A DNA stretch of 60,432 bases from Tepidanaerobacter sp. EBM-38 (GCA_001896545.1 MPOT01000106.1:1-60432); one strand, 5' to 3'. Numbered from the stretch's first letter, positions 47,239-58,464 are shown. The notes: generated from the sequence alone by a model not told the origin. A program made the numbers and translations.

Positions 47239-47622
47239 TTAAATATTGACTCCTAATATACCTGCCAATACTCCCGTAAGAAACCCTAGAAAAAGGTCAA
47301 TTGCGATATCCCATTTAAAGTAAAATGATGGCATGATTAAAGAACTTAAAATCAATAAAATCGCAATATACAAAAAGCCTATTAAACCCCCATGCAGCCA
47401 TCCCATGCTATCTATATTCCTGGTCACATCAATGCCGCTTAAAAAAATACTAACAGCACTTATAATAACCACAGCTTTTGGAATAATGCTTTCAGAAACC
47501 TTCGTGAAATATATTAATACGGCTAATATTAAAAATAGAAATAAGGTAAATAAATACGCTCTAAAAACACCTTTTAAGATTCTTATAAAGTCTATTTTTT
47601 TGCTATCTGCTGATGATTTCAT
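47239..47622 (-). CDS. TIGR04086 family membrane protein
   Basis: A 127-residue protein with four predicted membrane helices (about 15-37, 42-62, 70-92 and 98-122), short loops and a basic cytoplasmic start. It resembles the TIGR04086 family, found next to yajC and the SCIFF gene in many Clostridia. Function is unknown. The conserved linkage to scfA suggests, but does not show, a shared role, for example in handling the modified peptide. Confidence 0.8.
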   Translation of the reverse strand: MKSSADSKKIDFIRILKGVFRAYLFTLFLFLILAVLIYFTKVSESIIPKAVVIISAVSIFLSGIDVTRNIDSMGWLHGGLIGFLYIAILLILSSLIMPSFYFKWDIAIDLFLGFLTGVLAGILGVNI

Positions 47623-47671
47623 ATCAATCTACCTCCCTTTATTATAATCTATTTAAAAAGAGGTATAATAT

Positions 47672-47706
47672 GATAAAAAGCAAGAGATTTTCTCTTGCTT
47701 TTTATC
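47672..47706 (-). terminator. Terminator after yajC
   Basis: A perfect 16-bp stem (GATAAAAAGCAAGAGA and its complement) with a 3-base loop. The T-run lies in the descending arm on either strand, so it could act in both directions. It lies 8 bases past the yajC stop. Confidence 0.85.
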
Positions 47707-47713
47707 ACCTTGA

Positions 47714-48001
47714 TTAATCTTCAGTTTTTTCTCTTTTCTTTAATACATTTCCAATAGCCGTTCTTGTCACTTTTATTTTTATCTTATCACCAACATCAAG
47801 GGTAATTATATCATCTTTTATGTTGAGAATTTTGCCATATATGCCCCCTACCGTTATAACATCATCACCTTCTTTCAAACTCGAAAGCATATCTCTGCGC
47901 TCTTTTTCCCGCTTTTGTTGTGGCCGAATTATCAAGAAATAAAAAATTGCAAAAATAATTATAATCGGCCCAAATTGCTGCATAAATGTTGCTGTATTCA
48001 T
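47714..48001 (-). CDS. yajC: Preprotein translocase subunit YajC
   Basis: A 95-residue single-span protein of the SecDF-YajC complex. N-terminal membrane helix (IIIIFAIFYFLIIRPQQKREKE, about 12-33) followed by a small cytoplasmic domain with LKEGDDVITVGGIYGKI. The ATG at 48001 is the usual family start. The tgt-yajC-secD-secF order is conserved, here interrupted by TIGR04086 and scfA. Confidence 0.95.
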   Translation of the reverse strand: MNTATFMQQFGPIIIIFAIFYFLIIRPQQKREKERRDMLSSLKEGDDVITVGGIYGKILNIKDDIITLDVGDKIKIKVTRTAIGNVLKKREKTED

Positions 48002-48048
48002 TTTTTGATTCCATCCTTTCAATTAAAATATGTATTTAGATATTTATT

Positions 48049-48075
48049 TAGTTCTATGTAGAAATAAGAAATCCT
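48049..48075 (-). promoter_or_regulatory. Weak sigma-H-like element upstream of yajC
   Basis: Minus strand AGGATTT, 11-base spacer, ATAGAACTA: same geometry as the spoVS promoter, but GAAC replaces GAAT in the -10. It lies about 48 bases before yajC in the 181-base gap after tgt, where I see no good sigma-A pair. Low confidence. Confidence 0.25.
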
Positions 48076-48182
48076 TTTTATTCCGGCAATTTGACATTAA
48101 TTATTTTTAAAAATCAGTTTTATTATGCACCATTATTTAGCTGCTTTTTTCGTTTTTATATAAATATTTAATCTTACACCTG

Positions 48183-49923
<1,741 letters not shown>

Positions 49924-49939
49924 TTTTACACAACCTATC

Positions 49940-50965
49940 TTAAATTATTAACATCGCGTCACCAAAACTGAAAAATCTATATTTCTCATTTACTGCCTCT
50001 TTATATGCTTTTAAAATTTTTTCCCTTCCCGCGAAAGCACTGACAAGCATTATAAGTGTCGATTTAGGAAGGTGAAAGTTGGTTATAAGGCCGTCTACGG
50101 CTTTAAAGTTATAGCCCGGATAGATAAATATGTCGGACCATCCGTTGCCGGGCTTTATCTGTCCGTTTACATCGGCAACTGTCTCCAGAGTTCGGGTCGA
50201 AGTGGTGCCAACTGCAAACACTTTTCTGCCAGCTTGTCTAGTAGAATTTATTACTTCTGCAGTTTCCTTGCTTATTTCGTAATATTCCGCATGCATTTTA
50301 TGTTCTTCGATATTCTCAACTTTTACAGGCCTGAAAGTTCCAAGACCGACATGAAGTGTAATAAAAGCAATTGAAACACCTTTTTCTCTTATTTTTTCTA
50401 AAAGTTTTTCCGTAAAGTGTAACCCTGCCGTCGGAGCAGCAGCTGATCCTGGAACTTGAGCATATACAGTTTGATATCGGTTTTTGTCTTGTAATTTCTT
50501 CTTAATATAAGGTGGTGTAGGCATCTGACCTAACTCATTAAGAATCTCTTCAAAAGAAGTATCATAAAGAAACTTAACAATTCTACCCCCAAAGTCAGTA
50601 TTGTCAACTATCTTAGCTATTAGACGGCCGTCGCCAAAAATAATTTCATCACCTATGCGAGCTTTATGCCCTGGTTTTACTAGAACTTCCCATGTATCGC
50701 TACCAATAGACTTTAAAAGCACTACTTCAACTTTGCCATTAGTTTTTTTACGGTATCCAATTAATCTAGCAGGTATAACTTTGGTATCATTTAATACCAA
50801 ACAATCACCCTGCTCAAAGTAGTTAATTACATCTTCAAAAATTTTATGTTCAATCTCTCCGGTAGTTTTATTTAAAACCAACAATCTAGATTTTGAGCGG
50901 TCTTTTATCGGTTCTTGAGCTATTAGTTCTTCCGGCAAATCAAAGTCAAAATCTTCGAGCTTCAT
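49940..50965 (-). CDS. queA: S-adenosylmethionine:tRNA ribosyltransferase-isomerase QueA
   Basis: A 341-residue enzyme converting preQ1-tRNA to epoxyqueuosine-tRNA. It starts [32 protein letters not shown], then [14 protein letters not shown] and [15 protein letters not shown], are the family blocks. It shares the queuosine pathway with tgt downstream. Confidence 0.97.
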   Translation of the reverse strand: MKLEDFDFDLPEELIAQEPIKDRSKSRLLVLNKTTGEIEHKIFEDVINYFEQGDCLVLNDTKVIPARLIGYRKKTNGKVEVVLLKSIGSDTWEVLVKPGHKARIGDEIIFGDGRLIAKIVDNTDFGGRIVKFLYDTSFEEILNELGQMPTPPYIKKKLQDKNRYQTVYAQVPGSAAAPTAGLHFTEKLLEKIREKGVSIAFITLHVGLGTFRPVKVENIEEHKMHAEYYEISKETAEVINSTRQAGRKVFAVGTTSTRTLETVADVNGQIKPGNGWSDIFIYPGYNFKAVDGLITNFHLPKSTLIMLVSAFAGREKILKAYKEAVNEKYRFFSFGDAMLII

Positions 50966-51001
50966 TTTTACACTTCTTTCTAAAACTGCTATAGTTAATG
51001 T

Positions 51002-52498
51002 TTATAATGCTATTTCAACACCTGTATAATAGTGTGACAAAATCTCAATATAATTATACCCATTTTCTGCCATTGCCTTAGCTCCCCACTGGCTCATTCC
51101 TACTCCATGCCCATAGCCGTGGCCATAGAATATATATGTATTGGCGGTGGTATTAAGATTAATATTTCTAAATAAATTAGCACCTGCAATAGAAGCATAC
51201 CCCGTCGAGATGTGGTTTAACCCTTCCTGTGCTATAACATTTTTCCCATTTAACTGAATATTTTTCTTTGTTCCGTCTCCAGTTATTGAAACAACATCAA
51301 GTTTTGCTCCTCCTGAAATATTAAAGAAATTGCTTTTTAATTGAAGCACATTCCTTATATTGCTGTTTTCAATTATAACTTCTCCCGACTTGCCTTTCAC
51401 CAACAGTTTCTTGACTCTACCAGCTGAAGTGCTTTCAATTATGGAGACTTCATTAATTTCACCTACAGTTTGTACAGCGGATCTTGCACGCTCGCTGATA
51501 TCATTTGCTGATAAGTGTATCTCCCAATTTGAATATGGAGAATTTACATCGACTATATCATCTACCGATTGTAAATACGGTAAATCTAAGCCAAAAACAT
51601 CTTTACATGTTTCTGTCCTTCCACCACTATCGGCATGGTAAAAAGCGGTGATAGGGTTTTCATTATAAAGGATAATTTGCCCTTTTGTTTCATCAACTGC
51701 CTGGTTGGTTCTGACATCTTCAACATCGTAACCGCCATAAAGTTGATCGCTAGAGCTTGCATTAACATCAAAACCATAGTTTTGCCATTTAGATAGATTT
51801 GCAACCGCATAAGTCCTAGCTGCTACTGCCTGGGCTTTTAAAGCTTCCATATGCCAGCTTGTTGGCATCTCCCCAGGGACAACACCATATAAATATTCAT
51901 CTAATTCAAGTTCATTTACTACTTGAATACTTTTTCCTGAAATCAGCGCCATCTCAAGTATGCCACGATATTGTCGACCTTCAATTGATATTGGACTTGT
52001 CGTGTCATTGCTTGCTAAAAATATCGGTTTATCCATCGTATTAGGGAAAATAAGCCCTGGATTTTGAGAATCTCCTTTAACTACCATTAAATCAAAATTA
52101 CTTGAAGTTGTAGTTTTATTTGAACTTCTAATCCAAACCGACCAGTCATCATCAAAAAGCAGATAACTTTCAATACCCATCTGTGCCAATTGTGATGCAT
52201 ATTCTAAGGCACTGTTTTTATCTCTTATATTATTTTTTTTAGGCACAAAATCTATTGAATTTGCGCTACAAACCTCTAATAACCTATCAGGAAGATTTAT
52301 TGCTGCTTGATCTGTCCTAAATCCTACTTTAAACCCACCGGCTGAATATAATTCATATGAACTGCGTGCTGAGCTGTCATAATAAAGGCCTACTCTTATT
52401 TTATCTGGAATAAGATACATTGCTTGTCCCTTGATGGGTATTAAGATACTTATACATATGATAAAAATCATAAGGCATAATAAAAAATACTTTCTCAT
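51002..52498 (-). CDS. spoIID: SpoIID/LytB domain protein
   Basis: A 498-residue exported protein. It has a signal peptide (MRKYFLLCLMIFIICISILI) and a poorly conserved middle, then a SpoIID/LytB domain (about 205-340) with LDEYLYGVVPGEMPTSW and EALKAQAVAARTYAVANL. The C-terminal ending is GHGYGHGVGMSQWGAKAMAE. SpoIID proteins are lytic transglycosylases in forespore engulfment. This long version and its position next to ruvB are typical of the SpoIID/LytB paralogue in Clostridia, so it need not be the engulfment SpoIID itself. Confidence 0.85.
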   Translation of the reverse strand: MRKYFLLCLMIFIICISILIPIKGQAMYLIPDKIRVGLYYDSSARSSYELYSAGGFKVGFRTDQAAINLPDRLLEVCSANSIDFVPKKNNIRDKNSALEYASQLAQMGIESYLLFDDDWSVWIRSSNKTTTSSNFDLMVVKGDSQNPGLIFPNTMDKPIFLASNDTTSPISIEGRQYRGILEMALISGKSIQVVNELELDEYLYGVVPGEMPTSWHMEALKAQAVAARTYAVANLSKWQNYGFDVNASSSDQLYGGYDVEDVRTNQAVDETKGQIILYNENPITAFYHADSGGRTETCKDVFGLDLPYLQSVDDIVDVNSPYSNWEIHLSANDISERARSAVQTVGEINEVSIIESTSAGRVKKLLVKGKSGEVIIENSNIRNVLQLKSNFFNISGGAKLDVVSITGDGTKKNIQLNGKNVIAQEGLNHISTGYASIAGANLFRNINLNTTANTYIFYGHGYGHGVGMSQWGAKAMAENGYNYIEILSHYYTGVEIAL

Positions 52499-52531
52499 TT
52501 TTTAATAACTGCCTCCTCCCAGGAAAATTAA

Positions 52532-53530
52532 TTATTCACGTTTTTTGTCAAGATGGTCATATGCCTTATCTGAAACAATTCGGCCTCTTGCTGTTCTGAA
52601 TATGTAACCTTCCTGAATAAGATAAGGTTCATAAATATCTTCAATTGTTGAAACATCCTCATTAAGTGCGGCTGCAATCGACTCAATACCTACGGGGCCT
52701 CCACCGAATTTGTCAATAACAGTCAAAAGCAATCTTCGATCGTTTTGATCAAGACCGTGAGAATCAATTTCCAAAAGCCTTAATCCTTCTTCTGTAATAT
52801 CCATCGTAATTACTCCATCTCCTCGGACCTGTGCAAAATCCCTGATACGCTTGAGCAACCTATTTGCAAGCCTTGGCGTTCCTCTGGAACATAATGCTAT
52901 CCGCTCAGCAGCTTTTTGCTCGATATCAACTTTTAAAAGTGCAGCAGACCTTTTTATAATTGTTACCAGATCTGATATTTTATAAAAGTCTAAATGCAAA
53001 CTCATACCAAAGCGATCCCTCAAAGGTGATGTTAATCGCCCTGCCTTAGTAGTAGCACCTACTAAGGTAAAAGGGCTTAAGTTCAGCCTCATAGATCGAG
53101 CGCTAGGTCCTTTGCCCACCATAATATCTAATGCAAAGTCTTCCATGGCGGGGTATAGTATTTCTTCAACACTAGGATGAAGTCGATGTATTTCATCGAT
53201 GAACAGTAAATCCCTATTCCCCAGATTCGTAAGAATTGCCGCCAAATCTCCCGCCCGTTCTATAGCAGGCCCCGAGGTTATTCTTATATTTACACCTAGT
53301 TCCCTGGCTATAATGTAGGCTAAGGTTGTTTTTCCAAGTCCAGGCGGTCCAAATAAAAGAACGTGATCTAAAGCTTCACGTCTCATTAAAGCTGCCTTTA
53401 TAAAAACTTGAAGGTTTTCCTTTACACGATCTTGACCAACGTATTCATTAAAACTCAGTGGCCTTATATTTTTTTCATATTCTAATTCCTCATCATTTTT
53501 CAAAGCCGGAGTAACAATTCTATCGTCCAA
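52532..53530 (-). CDS. ruvB: Holliday junction branch migration helicase RuvB
   Basis: A 332-residue AAA+ motor. Walker [16 protein letters not shown] (about 59-73), Walker [17 protein letters not shown], the sensor [18 protein letters not shown], and the C-terminal winged helix with [12 protein letters not shown]. The TTG at 53530 ([10 protein letters not shown]) has GGGTGG 5 bases upstream; a GTG at 53539 lies in that site. Confidence 0.97.
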   Translation of the reverse strand: MDDRIVTPALKNDEELEYEKNIRPLSFNEYVGQDRVKENLQVFIKAALMRREALDHVLLFGPPGLGKTTLAYIIARELGVNIRITSGPAIERAGDLAAILTNLGNRDLLFIDEIHRLHPSVEEILYPAMEDFALDIMVGKGPSARSMRLNLSPFTLVGATTKAGRLTSPLRDRFGMSLHLDFYKISDLVTIIKRSAALLKVDIEQKAAERIALCSRGTPRLANRLLKRIRDFAQVRGDGVITMDITEEGLRLLEIDSHGLDQNDRRLLLTVIDKFGGGPVGIESIAAALNEDVSTIEDIYEPYLIQEGYIFRTARGRIVSDKAYDHLDKKRE

Positions 53531-53542
53531 TTTTTCCACCCT

Positions 53543-54124
53543 TTACTTTGACAGTTTTTTCAGTGCAGATTTTATGATATCTTCTACAGAATCATTGTTT
53601 TTTACCGAATCCTCATCTAAAACTAATTGTATTTCCATAGGATTAAAGCCCAAAGAAATAAGTGCCTCTCTTGCTTCAATAATAGAATTATACTTGCCTT
53701 CATCAGAGGTTACGGGTAAGTCTTTTATACGGTCTTTTAATTCGATTATGATTTTTTGTGCCGTTTTCTTGCCAATACCTGGTACCTTTACAAGGTCTTT
53801 GACATCTTCAGATAATATACTAGTTTTTAATCGTGCAACATCCATCAACGATAGAATAGAAATTGCTGCTTTGGGGCCAATTCCAGAAACCTTATTTAAA
53901 AGCACATAGGCTTGCCTTTCAACTACATCAAAAAAACCAAATAGCTCCACAGCATCATCTCTTAACACCATTTGCGTATAAAGTTTTAATTTATTACCCT
54001 GCCCAGTTTTTATTTTATTGTAAGTGAACATTGAAATGTTTAGCTTTAAGCCCCAACCACCTATATCAATTATGGCAAAGTTAGGTTCAACATGAACTAA
54101 TAAACCTTCTAAATAATCTAACAT
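53543..54124 (-). CDS. ruvA: Holliday junction branch migration protein RuvA
   Basis: A 193-residue junction-binding protein. It has an N-terminal OB-fold (MLDYLEGLLVHVEPNFAIID) and two helix-hairpin-helix motifs (VSGIGPKAAISIL and VPGIGKKTAQKII). The C-terminal domain that contacts RuvB is about residues 145-193. It lies between ruvC and ruvB. Confidence 0.96.
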   Translation of the reverse strand: MLDYLEGLLVHVEPNFAIIDIGGWGLKLNISMFTYNKIKTGQGNKLKLYTQMVLRDDAVELFGFFDVVERQAYVLLNKVSGIGPKAAISILSLMDVARLKTSILSEDVKDLVKVPGIGKKTAQKIIIELKDRIKDLPVTSDEGKYNSIIEAREALISLGFNPMEIQLVLDEDSVKNNDSVEDIIKSALKKLSK

Positions 54125-54126
54125 AC

Positions 54127-54627
54127 TTAAAATCTTCTTCCATCCATTATATTTTGAAGTTTATATGAGTTCATGTGGCATAAAGCTACTGCCAAAGCAT
54201 CGGCAGCATCATCGGGTTTGGGTAGTTCTTCTAAATTAAAACTGGCTTTAATCATTTGCTGAACTTGCCGTTTATCTGCATGACCATAACCAACAACCGC
54301 CTGCTTTACTTGTAATGGAGTGTACTCAAAAACCTCAATTTTCGACAATGCTGCAGCCAAAACCGCCACTCCGCGTGCTTGTCCTACAGAAATTATTGTC
54401 TTTGCGTTTTTATTAAAAAACAATTCTTCAACAGCTACAACATCAGGTTTATACTTTTGTATGAGTTCAAGATAGCCTTCATGTATTTGCTTTAATCTAT
54501 AAGGCATAGAAAATTTTGGTGGTGTTCTTATTACTCCGTATTCAACGACATAACAATTATTCTGCTCATTAGAAATAATTCCATATCCGCTTATGGCTAT
54601 ACCTGGATCAACTCCCATAATCAACAT
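54127..54627 (-). CDS. ruvC: Crossover junction endodeoxyribonuclease RuvC
   Basis: A 166-residue resolvase. The acidic catalytic residues are visible: Asp7 in [14 protein letters not shown], Glu in [10 protein letters not shown], and the [13 protein letters not shown] pair. The ATG at 54627 follows AAGGGTGAT, which is part of a hairpin arm. The order ruvC-ruvA-ruvB is the common one. Confidence 0.97.
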   Translation of the reverse strand: MLIMGVDPGIAISGYGIISNEQNNCYVVEYGVIRTPPKFSMPYRLKQIHEGYLELIQKYKPDVVAVEELFFNKNAKTIISVGQARGVAVLAAALSKIEVFEYTPLQVKQAVVGYGHADKRQVQQMIKASFNLEELPKPDDAADALAVALCHMNSYKLQNIMDGRRF

Positions 54628-54631
54628 AAAA

Positions 54632-54664
54632 TCACCCTTAGTGTAATTCTACATCTAAGGGTGA
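54632..54664 (-). promoter_or_regulatory. Hairpin covering the ruvC ribosome binding site
   Basis: TCACCCTTAG/CTAAGGGTGA, 10 bp perfect, with an inner TGTA/TACA pairing. The 3' arm on the minus strand contains the ruvC ribosome binding site AAGGGTGA, and only four T residues follow. It could be a weak bofC terminator, a translational control element for ruvCAB, or both. Confidence 0.5.
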
Positions 54665-54689
54665 ATATCCTTCTTGACTATAAAAACTA

Positions 54690-55247
54690 TTAATTTGTTA
54701 AACCTTCTCTAATTTTTAAAAATTCCTGTTCGTCCTTAATAACAAGACCTCTTTCTAGAATTGCTCTGTCATCTTCTCTTAAAGTATCTGCAATAATATC
54801 TGTTTGTTCTACAAGAGTCGACTTTATCCCTGGAATACCTTGAAAAAGTGATACATATCCATTTTGTACACCGATATAGTAATGGTCATCGCAAATATCG
54901 TTTATTTCCCTTTTTAATTTAACTTCATCAGGTGTAAAGCTAAAAATCTCCCAGCCTTTTTCGTTCTGCTGTAATTCAGTTTTTGTGCAATTTATATATT
55001 TATCATCAATATATTTTTCTTCAACCACCTCATCGCCACATATCACATAATAAGTAATATATATCAATTTTGCACCTGCATTAAGCTTCATTTCAGGTAT
55101 ATCTGATACATTTTGTTCTAAGTAATCAAGACTATGACTTTCATCAGGCGGTTTAAAGGAAAAGAAAGTCTTGAAATACCCGTAACTAAAACCTATCACA
55201 ATTATAAAAAGTACTATAATAATATACCTAAAAATACTTTTGGGCAT
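54690..55247 (-). CDS. bofC: BofC-like forespore regulator
   Basis: A 185-residue protein with an N-terminal membrane anchor/signal (about 8-28). The C-terminal BofC domain reads HYYIGVQNGYVSLFQGIPG, DIIADTLREDDRAILERGL and a final helix. In Bacillus BofC is secreted into the intermembrane space around the forespore and restrains SpoIVB signalling to sigma-K. The N-terminal BofC domain is less clear. Its start codon lies in a 9-bp inverted repeat. Confidence 0.8.
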   Translation of the reverse strand: MPKSIFRYIIIVLFIIVIGFSYGYFKTFFSFKPPDESHSLDYLEQNVSDIPEMKLNAGAKLIYITYYVICGDEVVEEKYIDDKYINCTKTELQQNEKGWEIFSFTPDEVKLKREINDICDDHYYIGVQNGYVSLFQGIPGIKSTLVEQTDIIADTLREDDRAILERGLVIKDEQEFLKIREGLTN

Positions 55248-55288
55248 ACGTACTCCTCCTTTAACTCTTCAGATGAATAGTATGCCCA
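55241..55288 (-). promoter_or_regulatory. Inverted repeat pairing the bofC start codon with its leader
   Basis: TGGGCATAC (55241-55249) and GTATGCCCA (55280-55288) are perfect complements 30 bases apart. The loop carries the AGGAGG ribosome binding site, and the stem contains the bofC ATG. Pairing would restrict initiation. The repeat is seen directly; a regulatory role is inference. Confidence 0.45.
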
Positions 55289-55330
55289 GTTAATACATAA
55301 TTATACAATTATAGTATTTATTACTTACTA

Positions 55331-56065
55331 TTAGGATTGTTCTTCAGGTTCATAATTCGTATAAACATTTTGAACATCGTCATGTTCTTCCAGGATTTCT
55401 AACAACTTTTCCAGCTTTTCACTTTCCGATTCAGGCAGGGTAACAGTTGTGTTTGGTATGAATGATAATTCTGCAGAGAAAATATCTATGTTATTCTCTT
55501 GTAAATAATTCTTTACTGTCTCAAATTTTTCAACACTTGTAGTTATCTCAATAGAATCTTCGAGCTCTTCAACATCTTCTGCACCTGAGTCTATAGCCAG
55601 CATCATTATCTGCTCAACATCAGTATCGTCTTTTTTTTCGATTAATATTAATCCTTTCTTTTCAAACATCCAAGCAACGCAGCCTGTCTCGCCTAAATTT
55701 CCACCATGCTTATCAAATAAATGTCTCATCTCTCCGGCAGTTCGATTTCTGTTATCTGTAGTAGCATCAATTAAAATTGCAACACCGCCCGGACCATATC
55801 CTTCATACATAATTTCCTCATAATCGGCGCCACCAAGCTCTCCGCTTCCTCTTTTAATTGCTCTTTCAATATTATCATTAGGCATGTTAGCCTGCTTAGC
55901 TTTTTCAATTATATCCTTAAGTCGCGAATTAGTATTCGGGTCTGGACCGCCCTCGCGCGCAGCTACTATAATTAATTTGCTAAATCTTGTATATATCTTC
56001 CCTTTTTGAGCATCCATCTTAGCTTTTTTGTTTTTAATATTTGACCATTTAGAATGTCCTGACAT
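55331..56065 (-). CDS. yebC: YebC/PmpR-family protein (TACO1-like)
   Basis: A 244-residue YebC protein, described both as a transcriptional regulator and as a translation factor relieving proline stalling. The N-terminus GHSKWSNIKNKKAKMDAQKG is the family signature, followed by EIMYEGYGPGGVAILIDATTDN and HGGNLGETGCVAWMFE. In many bacteria it lies beside ruvC, as here with bofC between. Confidence 0.96.
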   Translation of the reverse strand: MSGHSKWSNIKNKKAKMDAQKGKIYTRFSKLIIVAAREGGPDPNTNSRLKDIIEKAKQANMPNDNIERAIKRGSGELGGADYEEIMYEGYGPGGVAILIDATTDNRNRTAGEMRHLFDKHGGNLGETGCVAWMFEKKGLILIEKKDDTDVEQIMMLAIDSGAEDVEELEDSIEITTSVEKFETVKNYLQENNIDIFSAELSFIPNTTVTLPESESEKLEKLLEILEEHDDVQNVYTNYEPEEQS

Positions 56066-56111
56066 ACTAGTTCCCCCTTTGACTTAATTCACAAAAAGTA
56101 ATTAATATTTA

Positions 56112-56837
56112 TTAATTGAGTTTAAACTCAGGTATCTGGGCAAGTCTTCGTTTGTGTTCACTCTTTATATATAATGTTCTTATTCGATCTCTAATTTCAG
56201 GGTTTATAGTTTCACCTGTTAAAATATATCTGTCCAGTTCATCGTAAGTTATACCCATCTCTTTTTCATCGCTTTGACCACTCCAAAGGCCCGCTGTAGG
56301 AACCTTGTCAATAATTTTTTGTGGAATACCAAGGTAAGCAGCAAGCATTTTTACTTGACCTTTTACAAGATTGCCTATGGGCCATAAATCTGCCCCACCA
56401 TCACCGTATTTTGTAAAATATCCCACTGTAAGTTCACTTTTGTTTTCCGATCCTACAACAAGATAATGATTCAGTGCTGCATAATAATAAAGTGCTATCA
56501 TCCTCAGGCGCGGTTTAATATTCGCTTTAGCCATTTGATTTTCACTTTTATCCATTACTTTTAAAAACTCATCATAAATACCATCAAGAATGATGGTTTG
56601 ATATTTTATATCAAATTTATCGGCTATTAATTTTGCATCCATTTCATCATTTTTGTCACTGTAGCACGGCATTATAAGACCAAGTGTATTTTCGCCAAAA
56701 GCTCTTTTACACAACACGCTGACTACTGCTGAATCAATTCCGCCACTCATACCGAAAACAGCTCCTAGTGCTCCAGCTTTTTGAGTGTATTCTTTTAGCC
56801 ATGTTACTAAACTATCGCATAATTCATTGACATCCAA
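56112..56837 (-). CDS. nadE: NH3-dependent NAD(+) synthetase
   Basis: A 241-residue enzyme amidating nicotinate adenine dinucleotide. The ATP-PP motif GMSGGIDSAVVSVL is near residue 30; YFTKYGDGGADLWPIGNLVK and PTAGLWSGQSDEKEMG are family blocks. It lacks the glutaminase domain, so it uses ammonia. The TTG at 56837 has AAGGAG 8 bases upstream. Confidence 0.95.
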   Translation of the reverse strand: MDVNELCDSLVTWLKEYTQKAGALGAVFGMSGGIDSAVVSVLCKRAFGENTLGLIMPCYSDKNDEMDAKLIADKFDIKYQTIILDGIYDEFLKVMDKSENQMAKANIKPRLRMIALYYYAALNHYLVVGSENKSELTVGYFTKYGDGGADLWPIGNLVKGQVKMLAAYLGIPQKIIDKVPTAGLWSGQSDEKEMGITYDELDRYILTGETINPEIRDRIRTLYIKSEHKRRLAQIPEFKLN

Positions 56838-56876
56838 TATAAACACTCCTTGCAAAGCTTCTAATATAAGCTGATT

Positions 56877-57515
56877 TTAAAAATCATATTGTGTAACATA
56901 ATAATTTCCGACCCATTCAATCAATGCACTACCCGATGTTATATTTGAAATAAGCTGTTCTAAATCTATATTATAAATTATCGGAACATATATATTCAGT
57001 TGTACATTTTCCGTATAGTTAATATCGTTAATAATAATATTCCTTTGATTTAGCTCCCACTGCACCTTTCCCAGCATATTATAATCAGTAATTATTTTGT
57101 ATGCGTTACACCTTATTTTCTTAATTATACTGGAATTTTTCAAGCCCCTTGAGGCACTTTCACTATATGCTCTTACAAGTCCACCAGCTCCCAACAAAAT
57201 ACCTCCAAAGTAGCGAGTTACAACTATTAGCACGTTTTTTATATTATTGGATTTTATTACTTCCAAAACTGGCTTACCAGCAGTTCCAGAAGGCTCACCA
57301 TCGTCACTGAACTTTTGTATATCATCATTTAAACCTAGCACGTAAGCATAAACATTATGAGTTGCATCCCAGTATTTTTTACGGATTTTTTTGATGTAAT
57401 CTTCTGCTTCTTCATTATCTTTTATAGGTACAACATTAGAAATAAATTTGGATTTTTTAACTGTATAAAGACTCTCAGAAGGTTTTGCAACAGTTAAGAA
57501 TTCAGCTTTGCACAT
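56877..57515 (-). CDS. yigZ: YigZ/IMPACT-family protein
   Basis: A 212-residue IMPACT-family protein. The N-terminal UPF0029 domain contains KKSKFISNVVPI, HNVYAYVLG, FSDDGEPSGTAGKPVLEVI and TRYFGGILLGAGGLVRAYS. A C-terminal DUF1949 ferredoxin-like domain follows (about 135-205). The role is not settled; a link to translation is proposed for the family. Confidence 0.93.
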   Translation of the reverse strand: MCKAEFLTVAKPSESLYTVKKSKFISNVVPIKDNEEAEDYIKKIRKKYWDATHNVYAYVLGLNDDIQKFSDDGEPSGTAGKPVLEVIKSNNIKNVLIVVTRYFGGILLGAGGLVRAYSESASRGLKNSSIIKKIRCNAYKIITDYNMLGKVQWELNQRNIIINDINYTENVQLNIYVPIIYNIDLEQLISNITSGSALIEWVGNYYVTQYDF

Positions 57516-57614
57516 TTAAATAACCTCTTTCGGCACTTACAACATTAAAAATGCATCTAGTTAATTATAACATAAAAGTAATCTTCGGACTATACACAAT
57601 CACTAAATATGAAT

Positions 57615-57644
57615 AAAAGGGGCTTCTTTTTAGAAGTCCCTTTT
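57615..57644 (-). terminator. Terminator after sleB
   Basis: AAAAGGGGCTTCT/AGAAGTCCCTTTT with one G-T wobble and a 4-base loop, T-rich on both sides. It begins 6 bases past the sleB stop. Confidence 0.85.
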
Positions 57645-57649
57645 ATCTA

Positions 57650-58336
57650 TTATTTCGAAAAAACATGGTTTCCTATGGTTGTAACATATGCTCTATTTCT
57701 TACCCATTGGTCGCTAGTTTTACTAGGGTTATAAAAAGCAATCGCGCCTCCTGTAGGATCTACACCACTTAATGCATCCATAACAGCTCTTCTTGCGGTT
57801 TCGTCCGGAACTAAATTGATTTGGCCGTCTAGCACAGGGCTGTATTGATAATGACCATCGACAACCTGAAATATTATCTCAGGAATGCTCTTGGGATAAG
57901 CTGGATTGTTTAGCCTGTTTAACACAGTTGCAGCTACTGCTACTTGACCTGAATAAGGCTCCCCTCTTGCTTCAGCATAAACTAATTTTGCAAGAAGTTC
58001 TACATCTTTTGTGGAAAATCTACCATTACTGCCTCGATACGACGTATTAACACCTAATGCACGGAATGTTTCAAAACCGGCAATACCGTCAGCTTTTAGT
58101 CCCTTAGCTTTCTGAAACTTTACCAACGCATCGACTGTCTTGTTTCCAAATATGCCATCTGCATATCCCGACCAAAATCCTTTGTTATTTAAAGTTTGCT
58201 GGAGCTGAGCTACATCTTGTCCTCTACAACCCTTCGTTAAAACTCGATCGCCTAATTGTGCCGCAATCGCGGCCGGTGTAACAATTAAAAACAATGTTGA
58301 TATCAACAATGCTTTCGCTAATATTATTTTCCGCAT
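57650..58336 (-). CDS. sleB: SleB-type spore cortex-lytic enzyme
   Basis: A 228-residue exported hydrolase. It has a signal peptide (RKIILAKALLISTLFLIVT, cleavage after about residue 26) and a peptidoglycan-binding domain (about 30-95; GQDVAQLQQTLNNKGFWSG). The C-terminal SleB/CwlJ hydrolase domain (about 105-228) has LAKLVYAEARGEPYSGQVAV with the catalytic Glu and AIAFYNPSKTSDQWV. It would degrade cortex muramic-lactam peptidoglycan at germination. The ATG at 58336 follows AGGAGGGG. The leader and sigma-A-like promoter are unusual for a germination enzyme, normally sigma-G dependent. Confidence 0.93.
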   Translation of the reverse strand: MRKIILAKALLISTLFLIVTPAAIAAQLGDRVLTKGCRGQDVAQLQQTLNNKGFWSGYADGIFGNKTVDALVKFQKAKGLKADGIAGFETFRALGVNTSYRGSNGRFSTKDVELLAKLVYAEARGEPYSGQVAVAATVLNRLNNPAYPKSIPEIIFQVVDGHYQYSPVLDGQINLVPDETARRAVMDALSGVDPTGGAIAFYNPSKTSDQWVRNRAYVTTIGNHVFSK

Positions 58337-58360
58337 ATTTTCCCCTCCTTTTGTTTTTCG

Positions 58361-58430
58361 CCAAATCTTAGTAAAAACCAACTGATTTGGTTGAAACTAA
58401 GTGCGGCTTTCACAGAATCATATTTGCCGC
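58361..58430 (-). promoter_or_regulatory. Structured leader of sleB with alternative hairpins
   Basis: The leader holds nested TTAGT/ACTAA with AACCAA/TTGGTT (58368-58400) and a GCGGC/GCCGC stem (58403-58430). An alternative CCAAATC/GATTTGG pairing (58361-58390) excludes the first. The leader is about 120 bases. It does not match a riboswitch class I recognise, including the c-di-AMP and c-di-GMP types often found before cell-wall hydrolases. Confidence 0.4.
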
Positions 58431-58464
58431 AAATCGGTCTTTTACCGAAGAAGAGATGTGAAGA

